Of a DNA stretch of 28,417 nt, positions 9,112 to 17,588 are shown piece after piece (position 1 is the first letter of the stretch; the number at the start of each line of letters is the position of its first letter). Where the stretch lies: positions 1 through 28,417 of IMG/VR virus record IMGVR_UViG_3300008120_000254, one strand, 5' to 3'. The stretch comes from a virus. Both the position numbers and the translations under genes were made by a program. Below the pieces are notes generated by a model, which ran no database searches, had not been told where the DNA came from, and worked only from the letters and a program-made list of their open reading frames with translations.

Positions 9112-9480
9112 ATGTCATTCTTTACCGCTACACAGGCTACAACTCAAGTTGCTCAGACTGTACCTAACCTTACTGGAGGTACTAACGGTAAGGTCGTGCG
9201 CATTTCCGCTACTAATACCTGCACAAACGCATCTAATACTGATACACCGGCACAGCTGAACTCATTACTCGTTAAGATGGGTGATGTGTATTACTCATCA
9301 GGCTTTATTAATGGGTTTACAGGGCTGACTGCCGGGCTGCCTTATTTCCTTTCTACAGGAGGCGATATTACAGCTTCACCGCCATCCCCGTCTGCATCTG
9401 CTCGTGTTGTCTTTATTGGCTTCGCTGTTAATACTACATCGCTGATCTTTAAACCGGGCACTCCAATTACAGGTGTATAA
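9112..9480 (+). CDS. Small fibre-associated protein (122 aa)
   Basis: Starts MSFFTATQATTQVAQTVPNLTGG behind an AAGGAG ribosome site. The middle reads VKMGDVYYSSGFINGFTGLTAGLPYFLSTGGDITASPPS, a pattern known from C-terminal or decoration domains of many phage fibre and capsid proteins (YYSSG...GLTAGxxYFLS). It ends in a short hydrophobic strand and GTPITGV. Its stop overlaps the start of the methyltransferase gene (TAATG). It is probably a virion surface component; no finer function is visible. Confidence 0.7.
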   Translation: MSFFTATQATTQVAQTVPNLTGGTNGKVVRISATNTCTNASNTDTPAQLNSLLVKMGDVYYSSGFINGFTGLTAGLPYFLSTGGDITASPPSPSASARVVFIGFAVNTTSLIFKPGTPITGV

Positions 9481-10115
9481 TGGCACAATTTTATACCTGG
9501 GATAGAAACGGGTTCGAAGACGCATACTGGAAGTACTTCTACAGAATTAGAGGGTGTGGTGCTTCGCATGCTAGAACGTGCAAGTGCACCGATACTTACA
9601 TATCCTATTCGCGTAACTTTTTTGACACTAATGAAATGTTTCGCGAAAGAGCTACTAAGGTAGTTAGCGCAATTTCATTACCGGCCGGCTCTTCCGTATT
9701 AGTAGTAGGGTGTGCTCTTGGTTATCTAATGGACGAGTTAAAAAAGCTTGGTATGAACTGCTATGGTATAGATAACTCTCAATATATCAAGTCTATTAAG
9801 AATAAAGAAAAAGTAAACTTTGATATAGCTGATATTAGTATTATTAGTACAAGACTATTAACTGAGTTTCAAAGAGAAGTTGGAGTAACACAATTCGACT
9901 GTATTATTACAGAAGATGTATTACCCTCTCACAACTCATGGGATAATATTTTTACTAACTGTGAAACACTAATAAAGCCAGATAAGCCAAAAACAAATAT
10001 CGTTCATATTGTAGAGACAAATGCTGCGGGTACCTTTATTAGCAAAACATTAAACCAATGGAAGCAGCTAAAACCGACACATACTTGGCTGAACCAGAAC
10101 GGAAATACTGAATGA
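9480..10115 (+). CDS. Class I SAM-dependent methyltransferase within the fibre cluster
   Basis: 211 residues. SAM-binding motif I is VLVVGCALGYL at residues 73-83, and the acidic post-motif strand is YGIDNS at 95-100, as expected for a Rossmann-fold methyltransferase. Further on, FDCIITEDVLPSHNSW (about 138-155) matches the position of the motif IV region. The N-terminal 45 residues are Cys- and aromatic-rich (C26, C34, C36) and could bind metal or substrate. No DNA-methyltransferase target motif (DPPY or PCQ) is seen, so the substrate may be protein, glycan or a small molecule. The gene overlaps both neighbours (TAATG before, ATGA after), so it is translated with fibre genes and may modify them; that is inference. 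Confidence 0.75.
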   Translation: MAQFYTWDRNGFEDAYWKYFYRIRGCGASHARTCKCTDTYISYSRNFFDTNEMFRERATKVVSAISLPAGSSVLVVGCALGYLMDELKKLGMNCYGIDNSQYIKSIKNKEKVNFDIADISIISTRLLTEFQREVGVTQFDCIITEDVLPSHNSWDNIFTNCETLIKPDKPKTNIVHIVETNAAGTFISKTLNQWKQLKPTHTWLNQNGNTE

Positions 10116-13100
10116 GCCATACTCTTGAAGCACAAGTAAAAGCTGTAAGTGTAACATCGGGTAATCTTAACCTCCCGATGAACAATATTATTAACCCTGA
10201 AGGCCACTGGTATTACTATCAGCCACTGAACGCTAATAACTCAGCTATACCAGCATCTATTGTACCATATCAGTGGGGTACTATTCTACCGCTCGTTGGC
10301 CCTGCGGATGAGCTATTGCAAATGGAAGGTACTATGCCTCTTCTAAGAGAGGTATGGAACAGCGCTAATGTATTCTACCATGGCGGTGTTAATGAACTGA
10401 TCGGCCCTGGTGTTAATGATGTAACTGCTACTCAGGAAGATGACGCGTTCTTCTTCTCACACCTTTCAGCTCTTTCAGCTGTTGCTAATACAGATGTTAA
10501 TGCTTTCTACTGGGATAGAGCATTCCAAGCGACTGATAACTTAGCAGGTGACTGGGACTTCTACCAGTACCACGCTCACCTACCAACTAACTATCCTCAG
10601 TACGAAGCGGGTAGACTTACCACCTCCGGGGGTCTGTATGTAGAGCCTACGGATAAAGCCTATGGTTATCTAATTCATACCCGCGTTAGAGTTAGCGGAA
10701 CAGACTATCAGTCTGTCATGGCACGTATTCATACCCCATCTGTCGGTGGCGCTCACAACTCCCACAATGACGTTACACTACCAACCGCTTCAAATAAAAA
10801 CTATATTATGGGCGGTATCATTAAAGGTATTGGTAATCGTTTCCATGCATTCTATATTACAGCAAATGGCTCGCAGTGGACAGTATTCAACCGTACATAT
10901 GTTCATACATCAGCATCATTTACATCGCAGGTTGAGCTCGGTACTTTCGATCTAGCTGATCCGACATTTACTCTTGGATCGACGCTTTATGATTACCCGA
11001 TGCGTGTTAGCTGCGGCGATACATTTGGTCAACGAATTTACTTCCCTGTTATTATGAATAATGCTACTTCAGGTTTTGATCTCGAGATCTGGTCATTCAA
11101 CTCTAACGATACCATCGCTGGTGGTTCACTTATACGTACCGTAATTCTCTCTGGGGTAGCTACAAGACCCGACTGTGTACTACATACTGTCGGGGATACT
11201 CTACACGCAGCTGTTACCGATGTAGCTAGCGGCGGTATTTCGTTCTATTCTACTACCAACGGTACAACCTGGGAAAATGCAACTAACCAGATTGTAACAA
11301 ACGGGTCTGCTAACCCCCTACGTATTCACGGTTTCAAGTACAACCAGCAGGATATTAATTACTATATTCTTCTTAGCGGTACCTCTACCGGTACTGGAAC
11401 ATATGACGGTCCTGGTCTTTATACATTTAAAATTCAGGGCGACTTTGCTGGTTATGATCACCTAGACTATGATCATACAACTAACTCTTTTGTAAATAAA
11501 GGTCCTCTAACAAACGGCCATATTGCATATACAAAGTCTTCGGGCATTTTAACTAGATATGCTACTCAAGAGCCAGAAGGTATCAGCCCTACAGTTAATA
11601 TTCTTAACTATACAACAGGCCCGCAAGCTATCTTTAATAAAGTTGAACTAGATCTTCAGGGCGATGAATATATCTACCAGGGTATTATTCTGCATGATGG
11701 TAGAAAGCTTCTGACCGGTCGCGTCGAAAATCTAAAGTATCGTACATATAATACTAGCAGTCTGTTAGCTATTATCAATAGCCAAGACGCCGCTACTAAT
11801 TATTCGTTTGCCTTTGATTGCATAAGCGGTGATGCTGTTGACCCTGCGCGTCCTATTGTCGGTGATAATTACATTACCGGAGTTTATCAATCACATCTGG
11901 ATGAAAATAAAATCTGGTTTACTGGTTATGGTAAGAGCGAAGTAGTACCTAAAAGGGATGTAAATATTCATGGCTACTGCCGCAATCTAACCACCGGTAC
12001 ATTTGACCGAATAGAATGGAACTCTATTGCGCTAGACTCGGCCGGAAATATCTACTGCGCTGGTTATGATGATGGTGGTCAAGTGCTTATTGCCAAGTAT
12101 TCTGTTAACTACATACTGCAATGGCAAAAGCTTATTTCCATTACCGGTTTCGATATAATCGGAAACGATATTGCTATTGATAGTGCGGGTAATATCTATG
12201 TTGCGGGTACTATCTCTGATCCTAATACACCAGGTAGTGCTCGCTCGGCGTTTGTTACTAAGTACGACTCAACAGGTACAGAGATTTGGTCTAAATCATA
12301 CAACTACAGCACTAATATTACAGCTGGGCAATCTCTAGCCTGTGTTAATAATGGTGGCACAGACTATCTTATTCTCTCAGCGACAGTTGATGTAGGCGGA
12401 TCAGTATTCGATACTGTTATAATGCAGCTGGATACTTCTGGTGCAATAGAGTCTCAAAAGGTATTAGATTCTATTTCCATTACTAAAATAAGAGATAATA
12501 ATACTAATAACGGTAGATTTATATTTGTTGGCTTTAACCACTCTACAAGTGATGCTATTTTTGGTATGGGAGATATCAACGAAAGTAGCTTTGTAAAATG
12601 GCTGGCCACTTACGATGCATCTGTAACGTTAACTGATATTACAAGAACAGCCTCCGGTGTATATGCTATTGTTGGATCTATTTCAACTAGTGCATTTGTA
12701 GCTAAAGTAACTGTTTCTGAATCACTCGGCTCGTTTACAATAACCAAGTCGTGGGCTAAAACATTAGCAACATCGTCCTATAACGCTGTTGTAGGTGATG
12801 CGAATTATATCTATTGCATTGGCACCGCAACAAGCGGCGGCACAGCTGCTATGGGCATGAACGAAGGTCTTGTTACTCGTTACCTCTCAACAGACGGTAC
12901 GCTTGATTGGCAGAATGTATTTGGCCATGATATGGACGAGGCATTCAAGAATGCTATATTTGATATCACAACAAAGAACATTATTGTTTGCGGGTATTCA
13001 GAGTCACATTCTGTTTCACGTGACGCTATTATTTTCCGTCTATCTACTAACGGTTATGGCACCGGTGTTTACCATATTGTAGGTAATGTTGGCGTACCTT

Positions 13101-14287
13101 ATTACTATGCTAAATCAGCAATTGTAGCTAGTAACGAGGCGTCTTCTATCACTCCATTATCACTTCCTTCAGAAGATACTGGTAACAGAGAAGTATCCAC
13201 ACCAACTCTAACTTATACGACAAGCTCTATTACATCTAATATATTTGACGGGTCGTATGGCGGCGATGGTGTATTCATGATGTACTTTGGCTACATTGAT
13301 CTAGTCAAAGTAGCCGAGTATCTTAACTCAGATGAATATAAAGCAAATCTAGCAGCTGGTAATCGCGTAAACTATACAGATCAGATCTGGAACTTCTGGC
13401 AAGTTGCTACAGTAGGAGATGGAACAGCTGACGATGGTAACGTATTCGGCTATGATATTATAGAAACATCAGATGGTAAAGTATACATCATTGGTCAAAC
13501 ATCCGGTGATATCGCTAAGACAAATACTGGTACTGCAGGTGTATATGACTATATCTTAGTCAAGTTTGATCCTGTTACAGAAGAGATTGAGTATTATCAA
13601 AACGGTTCGGATCTTGACGAAGAAACATATGCACTCACAGAGCTTGAGAACGGTAAGATTGCTTTCTGCGGAAGAACAACTGGTACATTAGCTAATACTA
13701 ATCTGGGCGGCTATGATATCTTCCTGGGTATCTATAACCCGGCTGATGATACGTTTGTTTATAGATCAACAGGCTCAGGGCTAGACGATCGCGGTATGAA
13801 CGTGCACGATATGGGTGCTAATACACTAGCGGTTGTTTATGGAACTTATGGCGACTTCGGAGGTACGAACTTAGGACCACAGGATGTTGGTATCGCGTTT
13901 TATAACTACGCTACAAATGCCTGGGCTAATGCATACCTAACAGGTACTACATCTGCTGACCTGTTTGATCAGAACGGTAAGCCATCAGTAAGACTAGACA
14001 ATGGTACTATTGCTATTGGATTCTCGACTGCTGGAGTCTATAATACAGATGTTGGCGCTCAAGGCTTCCTAGATATTGCTATCGCTATCTTTGATCCTGT
14101 TACTAATACATTCTATAAAGGACAAACCGGATCTCAATCTAGTGAAATCTTTACATCGGTTGATGTAAGAGGTGAGCGCGGCATCTTTACTGGATATATC
14201 TCAGGTACGTTCGGTGAGGGTATTCAGGGTATCTTTGGCGAAGGCGACGTAGTAACTGCAATCGGTGCAAAAAGTTCTTCTGCTTAA
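10112..14287 (+). CDS. Giant virion protein with beta-propeller (SBBP-like) repeats (1391 aa)
   Basis: The ATG overlaps the methyltransferase stop (ATGA). The N-terminal third (MSHTLEAQVKAVSV..., HWYYYQPLN) resembles no family I know. From about residue 630 there are blades such as IALDSAGNIYCAGYDDGG and IAIDSAGNIYVAGTIS, spaced about 50 residues apart, each followed by a (I/V)(A/T)KY strand and a W. This is the SBBP-type beta-propeller signature and runs to about 980. The last 290 residues hold a different repeat with the pattern GYD(Y/I)(I/F)L...(F/Y)(D/N)P...D..YRSTGS, also propeller-like. No signal peptide is present. The length, position and repeat folds suggest a host-binding or baseplate-fibre protein. 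It is the last gene before the RNA-gene-like gap. Confidence 0.78.
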   Translation: MSHTLEAQVKAVSVTSGNLNLPMNNIINPEGHWYYYQPLNANNSAIPASIVPYQWGTILPLVGPADELLQMEGTMPLLREVWNSANVFYHGGVNELIGPGVNDVTATQEDDAFFFSHLSALSAVANTDVNAFYWDRAFQATDNLAGDWDFYQYHAHLPTNYPQYEAGRLTTSGGLYVEPTDKAYGYLIHTRVRVSGTDYQSVMARIHTPSVGGAHNSHNDVTLPTASNKNYIMGGIIKGIGNRFHAFYITANGSQWTVFNRTYVHTSASFTSQVELGTFDLADPTFTLGSTLYDYPMRVSCGDTFGQRIYFPVIMNNATSGFDLEIWSFNSNDTIAGGSLIRTVILSGVATRPDCVLHTVGDTLHAAVTDVASGGISFYSTTNGTTWENATNQIVTNGSANPLRIHGFKYNQQDINYYILLSGTSTGTGTYDGPGLYTFKIQGDFAGYDHLDYDHTTNSFVNKGPLTNGHIAYTKSSGILTRYATQEPEGISPTVNILNYTTGPQAIFNKVELDLQGDEYIYQGIILHDGRKLLTGRVENLKYRTYNTSSLLAIINSQDAATNYSFAFDCISGDAVDPARPIVGDNYITGVYQSHLDENKIWFTGYGKSEVVPKRDVNIHGYCRNLTTGTFDRIEWNSIALDSAGNIYCAGYDDGGQVLIAKYSVNYILQWQKLISITGFDIIGNDIAIDSAGNIYVAGTISDPNTPGSARSAFVTKYDSTGTEIWSKSYNYSTNITAGQSLACVNNGGTDYLILSATVDVGGSVFDTVIMQLDTSGAIESQKVLDSISITKIRDNNTNNGRFIFVGFNHSTSDAIFGMGDINESSFVKWLATYDASVTLTDITRTASGVYAIVGSISTSAFVAKVTVSESLGSFTITKSWAKTLATSSYNAVVGDANYIYCIGTATSGGTAAMGMNEGLVTRYLSTDGTLDWQNVFGHDMDEAFKNAIFDITTKNIIVCGYSESHSVSRDAIIFRLSTNGYGTGVYHIVGNVGVPYYYAKSAIVASNEASSITPLSLPSEDTGNREVSTPTLTYTTSSITSNIFDGSYGGDGVFMMYFGYIDLVKVAEYLNSDEYKANLAAGNRVNYTDQIWNFWQVATVGDGTADDGNVFGYDIIETSDGKVYIIGQTSGDIAKTNTGTAGVYDYILVKFDPVTEEIEYYQNGSDLDEETYALTELENGKIAFCGRTTGTLANTNLGGYDIFLGIYNPADDTFVYRSTGSGLDDRGMNVHDMGANTLAVVYGTYGDFGGTNLGPQDVGIAFYNYATNAWANAYLTGTTSADLFDQNGKPSVRLDNGTIAIGFSTAGVYNTDVGAQGFLDIAIAIFDPVTNTFYKGQTGSQSSEIFTSVDVRGERGIFTGYISGTFGEGIQGIFGEGDVVTAIGAKSSSA

Positions 14288-14299
14288 AAGCCAAACTCT

Positions 14300-14307
14300 T
14301 ATAAATA
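14300..14307 (+). promoter_or_regulatory. T4-type late promoter (perfect TATAAATA) ahead of the RNA candidate
   Basis: TATAAATA is identical to the T4 late consensus, the only promoter element needed by the gp55-gp33-sliding-clamp system. With the T4 geometry (-13 to -6) the start falls at about 14313, which is the first paired base of the long stem described for the RNA candidate. This lends support to both calls. Confidence 0.75.
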
Positions 14308-14366
14308 CAGTATGGTTAAGGCTAAGGCAAACACCATTTTAACAGATAAGCCCTAGGGAAACTCTG

Positions 14367-14471
14367 ATGGATAGAATAGTAGTACAGCCCCGCGACAATC
14401 ACGTTTCTTCTCCTAAGCTAGATATGGTTGCTGGAGAAATGGTCGCCTTAGTCTTAATCAGCAGGTTTTAG
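14367..14471 (+). CDS. Possible 34-codon ORF inside the RNA candidate
   Basis: ATG at 14367, stop TAG at 14469-14471; the product begins MDRIVVQPRDNHVSS. An AGGGA about ten bases upstream could serve as ribosome site. The frame lies between a late promoter and an intrinsic terminator, so a small late peptide gene is possible. Against it, the frame runs straight through the 3' strand of the 16-bp stem and the product has no recognisable feature. I rate the RNA explanation higher. Both could be true if the RNA is a translated or regulatory leader. Confidence 0.25.
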   Translation: MDRIVVQPRDNHVSSPKLDMVAGEMVALVLISRF

Positions 14472-14474
14472 TAG

Positions 14475-14505
14475 GCTTCTTGTAATTCGACAAGAGGCTT
14501 TTTTT
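14475..14505 (+). terminator. Intrinsic terminator
   Basis: A 9-bp stem (GCTTCTTGT with ACAAGAGGC, one G-U pair) and a six-base loop AATTCG are followed directly by seven T residues. It ends just 16 bases before the next ATG. It separates the fibre cluster and RNA candidate from the head-protein block. Confidence 0.9.
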
Positions 14506-14521
14506 GTGTTCAGAGGAATAT

Positions 14522-17323
14522 ATGGACGAATTAGACGAAAAAGTATTAGACATTCAGCAGCGTCAAAAGCGCGCTCAGATCATGAGACGTTATGCGTCTA
14601 AGATCGAAAGAGCTCGTGAGATGGCTAAGAAGAGAATGGCACCAGAAGCTAATATTCGCAAGCGCGCCTTTGTAATGGCGAGACAGCTAGTACGCAAACG
14701 CGTCGCTGGACAACGCGGTGCTGAGTATGAAAAGCTAGGCCCATCAGAAAAGATCGCAATCGATCGTGCCGTAGAAGGTAAGCAGAAGCAAATTAAGAAG
14801 CTAGCATTACGTCTTATTCCTCGCGTAAAGCAAGCTGAACAAAAGCGCCTCTCTTCCTACATGAAGGGGCAGCAGCTTCAGAACCATGGCCAGAAGGAAG
14901 GTAAGTCCAAAGAATCTTCAGGTTCTTCTTCAGTTAAAGAGAGCCTAAACACCCTATTTAACGAAGCATTTCCGCCAGGTGATACCTCCAATGTAATGGG
15001 TCAGAATGTAGCTACACCTGTATCCCAAAACAGTAAGAAGATGCCGGCTAAGGATAAGTCGAAAAGCTCTGAAATTATTCAGCATAACAAGTTTCAAGAA
15101 GAAGTAGAGCTCGATACACCAGCATTTGCTGCCCTATTTAAGAAGTCAGATAAGTCTGGTGTTGATATAGAGATACTTGGTGAAGTTTACAATCGTGGTT
15201 GGAATACATGGACAGAGAGCTGCAAGGTATCTCAGCAGCAGTATGCTTTCGCTCGTGTTAACTCTTACATCAATCAAGGTAAGACATACTTTAATGAAGA
15301 TAGCGATCTTCATGGTGAAGAACTTAACGAACTTACTGATGAAGAAAAAGCAAAGCGTCTTGCTTTAATTAAGTACTATGTCAAAAATAAGACCACAAAA
15401 GTACCTGAAGGCCGCGCAAAAGGTGTTTTACCAAAGGGCAAGAATCAATTTGCTTCAAAAACGATTGGTAAGTTTAACAAGTATAAAGGCAAAGGTGGGA
15501 GTGGCGCATTAGCCAACACAGTTAGTAGAAAAGCAGTTATCGGGGAAGATCTAGATCTAGATGAAGGTCGTGCACCCCGTGAAGGTAAGATCGTTCGCTA
15601 TAAGCGCCCTGACGGCTCAACGGCTCTTAAGTCACTTAATAAGTGGGGTAAGAGAAAGGACTGGAGAGATTCAGAAGGCGGCCTTGCCAAGGCTAAAGAG
15701 CATGCCGGTGTAGATAAGGTACATGAAGATATTCAGATTGATGAAGTTTCAAAAGCTACACTAAAGTCATACTCCCAAAAAGCTGAGAAACAGACTCGCG
15801 GCAATCAACCTCACGGTGCAGATGCTCTAAGAAAGCGCACTAATCGTGAGAAGGGTCTAAAGGCTGCATATAACAAGTATTATGGTTACAAGACCAAGGT
15901 ACCTGCTACTGAGGAAGTCCAGATTGATGAAATGGGTGGTGATCAGCACTACTCAGATACTAGAGGTGCTACATCTGGCGGCGCTAAGGGTACTCCTATC
16001 ACACGCAAGAAAGCTGCTAAAGACGCAACCGCTACTCTTAACAAAGCGTTTAAGAAAGAGGTACAGCAGACCAACGAAAATTTTATTGACGGGAAGGGCC
16101 CAGGGAAGCCCGGGGACTCAGCCCGTCATGGTTTAAAGGGTAAGTCAGCCGCTGAACTCAGAAAGATTCGCTCTTCTGATACAGCATCTCCTCGTAAGAA
16201 GCAACTAGCTCATTGGCTGCTTAATATGCATCACAATGAAGAAACAGAGCTTGACGAGAAGCGTGGTCTATGGGATAACATCCATGCTAAGCGCGCTCGT
16301 ATTAAAGCTGGTTCAGGTGAGCGTATGCGTAAGCCAGGATCTAAGGGTGCACCTACAAAGCAAGACTTTAAGGACGCTCAAGAGTCAGTTCAAGAATCCT
16401 ATAATGTAAACGATAAGCATTACAAGGCTCTTACAGATCTAGATCTGAATACCAAGAACCGTGACATGACTACAAAGCATGACGGTTATGGCCCGCTTAA
16501 TCCTTTAGATAAAAAGGGCTCGAAAGCTTTCTGGGAAGATAAAGCTAAGATGTGGAATACTACCACAGAAGCTGCTATGGAAGCACGTTGCCGCAACTGC
16601 GCTGCATTTAACCAGGCTCCAGCTATCATGAAGAAGATGGCCGAAGGACTTGGCCCTGCAGGTGAAAAGATTCAAGATCTAGCTAACCTCGGCTTCTGTG
16701 AGCTGTTCGAGTTCAAATGCGCAGGTGAAAGAACTTGCAATAAGTGGCTAGTCAATGGTCCTATTACAGAAGAAGATACAGGTAACGGTACAAGACTAGT
16801 TGATAAAGAGTCAAAGAACTCTAAGGCTCGTAAGAAAATCGAAACTGTAGATCGTAAGCCACCGCATACCGAATATACACGTCAAGCTGAAATCAAGACT
16901 AAGGTTATTGATGAAAACAGCACATGCCCTATCTGCAATGGTAAGGGATGTAAGTGTAGTGGTAACTCGCAAAACGATCCTAAGAAGCGTCTTATCGGCA
17001 CCGACTCACTAGTCAAAGCATATAAGAAAGATACTCCGTTTTCGGAATCACTAGATGAGTCTTTCAATATTGCTTTTGCAGCTGGTATCGGTGTTACACT
17101 AACAGCCGCTGATCTCGGTATGAAAGCACAGAGCGGTTTTGCTTATCATCCATCTGTAATTGAAGAGATGGATGAAGTAGAAGAAGAAGTAAGATCAGCT
17201 GATTATAAAGGTGTTATAGTAAGAACAGCATCGGGTAAAACAGTTGTGCGTAAACAAAAAGTTGATCGTAAGATTATTGGTTCAGGCAATTTAACAGATG
17301 GACAGCCAGATGATACGGTTTAA
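14522..17323 (+). CDS. Large Lys/Glu-rich, probably head-internal protein with LDE/IDE repeats and Cys clusters (933 aa)
   Basis: I choose the ATG at 14522 (GAGG five bases upstream); an in-frame TTG at 14504 lies in the terminator T-run. Residues 1-115 are a basic helical domain (Arg/Lys about one third) with RKRVAGQRGAEYEKLGPSEKIAID, a block common in T4-like marine phages. The rest is low-complexity and charged, broken by motifs of the form (L/I)xE: LNEL near 265, LDEG, IDEVSKATLKSYSQKA near 405, IDEM near 468, LDEK near 577, LDES. These resemble T4 prohead protease sites. Cys clusters C690/C693/C726/C733/C739 and C802/C805/C810/C812 could bind iron-sulphur or zinc. Likely role: a prohead core or packaged internal protein, perhaps cleaved. 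The function is inference. Confidence 0.7.
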   Translation: MDELDEKVLDIQQRQKRAQIMRRYASKIERAREMAKKRMAPEANIRKRAFVMARQLVRKRVAGQRGAEYEKLGPSEKIAIDRAVEGKQKQIKKLALRLIPRVKQAEQKRLSSYMKGQQLQNHGQKEGKSKESSGSSSVKESLNTLFNEAFPPGDTSNVMGQNVATPVSQNSKKMPAKDKSKSSEIIQHNKFQEEVELDTPAFAALFKKSDKSGVDIEILGEVYNRGWNTWTESCKVSQQQYAFARVNSYINQGKTYFNEDSDLHGEELNELTDEEKAKRLALIKYYVKNKTTKVPEGRAKGVLPKGKNQFASKTIGKFNKYKGKGGSGALANTVSRKAVIGEDLDLDEGRAPREGKIVRYKRPDGSTALKSLNKWGKRKDWRDSEGGLAKAKEHAGVDKVHEDIQIDEVSKATLKSYSQKAEKQTRGNQPHGADALRKRTNREKGLKAAYNKYYGYKTKVPATEEVQIDEMGGDQHYSDTRGATSGGAKGTPITRKKAAKDATATLNKAFKKEVQQTNENFIDGKGPGKPGDSARHGLKGKSAAELRKIRSSDTASPRKKQLAHWLLNMHHNEETELDEKRGLWDNIHAKRARIKAGSGERMRKPGSKGAPTKQDFKDAQESVQESYNVNDKHYKALTDLDLNTKNRDMTTKHDGYGPLNPLDKKGSKAFWEDKAKMWNTTTEAAMEARCRNCAAFNQAPAIMKKMAEGLGPAGEKIQDLANLGFCELFEFKCAGERTCNKWLVNGPITEEDTGNGTRLVDKESKNSKARKKIETVDRKPPHTEYTRQAEIKTKVIDENSTCPICNGKGCKCSGNSQNDPKKRLIGTDSLVKAYKKDTPFSESLDESFNIAFAAGIGVTLTAADLGMKAQSGFAYHPSVIEEMDEVEEEVRSADYKGVIVRTASGKTVVRKQKVDRKIIGSGNLTDGQPDDTV

Positions 17324-17579
17324 GGAATTTATAGACGAGGCTACATATCAGGGTAAGAAAGTACCTCTTAATAAGCGCCTACCCGGCGACGTTAAGAAGT
17401 CAAAAGTCTTTGTTGACCCTGACGGCGACGGAAAAGCTCAGAAGGTAAACTTCGGCGATAAAAATATGAAGATTAAAAAGAATATCCCAGCTCGCCGTAA
17501 ATCATTTAGAGCCCGTCATAACTGTGATAATCCAGGGCCGAAGACAAAAGCTCGCTACTGGTCTTGTAAAGCTTGGTAA
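17310..17579 (+). CDS. Small basic head-internal protein with capsid-targeting-like N-terminus (89 aa)
   Basis: Two in-frame ATGs exist, at 17298 and 17310; both overlap the end of the upstream gene. I choose 17310 because it gives MIRFKEFIDEA, close to the T4 internal-protein capsid-targeting sequence (MKTYQEFIAE, then Ala, from memory), which the gp21 protease cuts after Glu. The rest is strongly basic and ends RRKSFRARHNCDNPGPKTKA, then RYWSCKAW. That C-terminal block, with two Cys and one His that could bind metal, is widespread in T4-like marine phages without assigned function. Likely role: DNA-associated protein packaged in the head. Confidence 0.72.
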   Translation: MIRFKEFIDEATYQGKKVPLNKRLPGDVKKSKVFVDPDGDGKAQKVNFGDKNMKIKKNIPARRKSFRARHNCDNPGPKTKARYWSCKAW

Positions 17580-17588
17580 GGAAGTAAA

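Larger units (their letters stand above)
14313..14505 (+). ncRNA. Candidate structured late non-coding RNA (about 190 nt)
   Basis: Bases 14313-14328 can pair with 14445-14460 in 16 consecutive pairs, of which two are G-U (14321/14452 and 14315/14458). The core strands are TTAAGGCTAAGGC and GCCTTAGTCTTAA. Inside, after an internal loop (AAAC opposite C), ACCATTT at 14333-14339 can pair with AAATGGT at 14437-14443. TTCTCC (14408-14413) can pair with GGAGAA (14433-14438), extended by AGC/GCT. These last two helices share two bases, so they may be trimmed or alternative. The predicted late start lies at the base of the long stem, and a strong intrinsic terminator closes the unit. No known RNA family is recognised: it is not a tRNA and I see no tmRNA-like features. 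A 34-codon frame overlaps it (see separate entry). Confidence 0.62.

Noticed and set aside
14313-14505. tRNA or tmRNA gene
   Set aside because: No cloverleaf, no CCA-end acceptor and no T-loop consensus is visible, and no tag-peptide frame fits a tmRNA.
14504-14521. An in-frame TTG start that would lengthen the 933-aa protein by six residues
   Set aside because: It lies in the T-run of the terminator and has no ribosome site. The ATG at 14522 has GAGG upstream.
17298-17309. Upstream ATG for the 89-aa protein
   Set aside because: It adds MDSQ and breaks the match to the targeting-peptide pattern; both starts have weak ribosome sites, so some use is possible.
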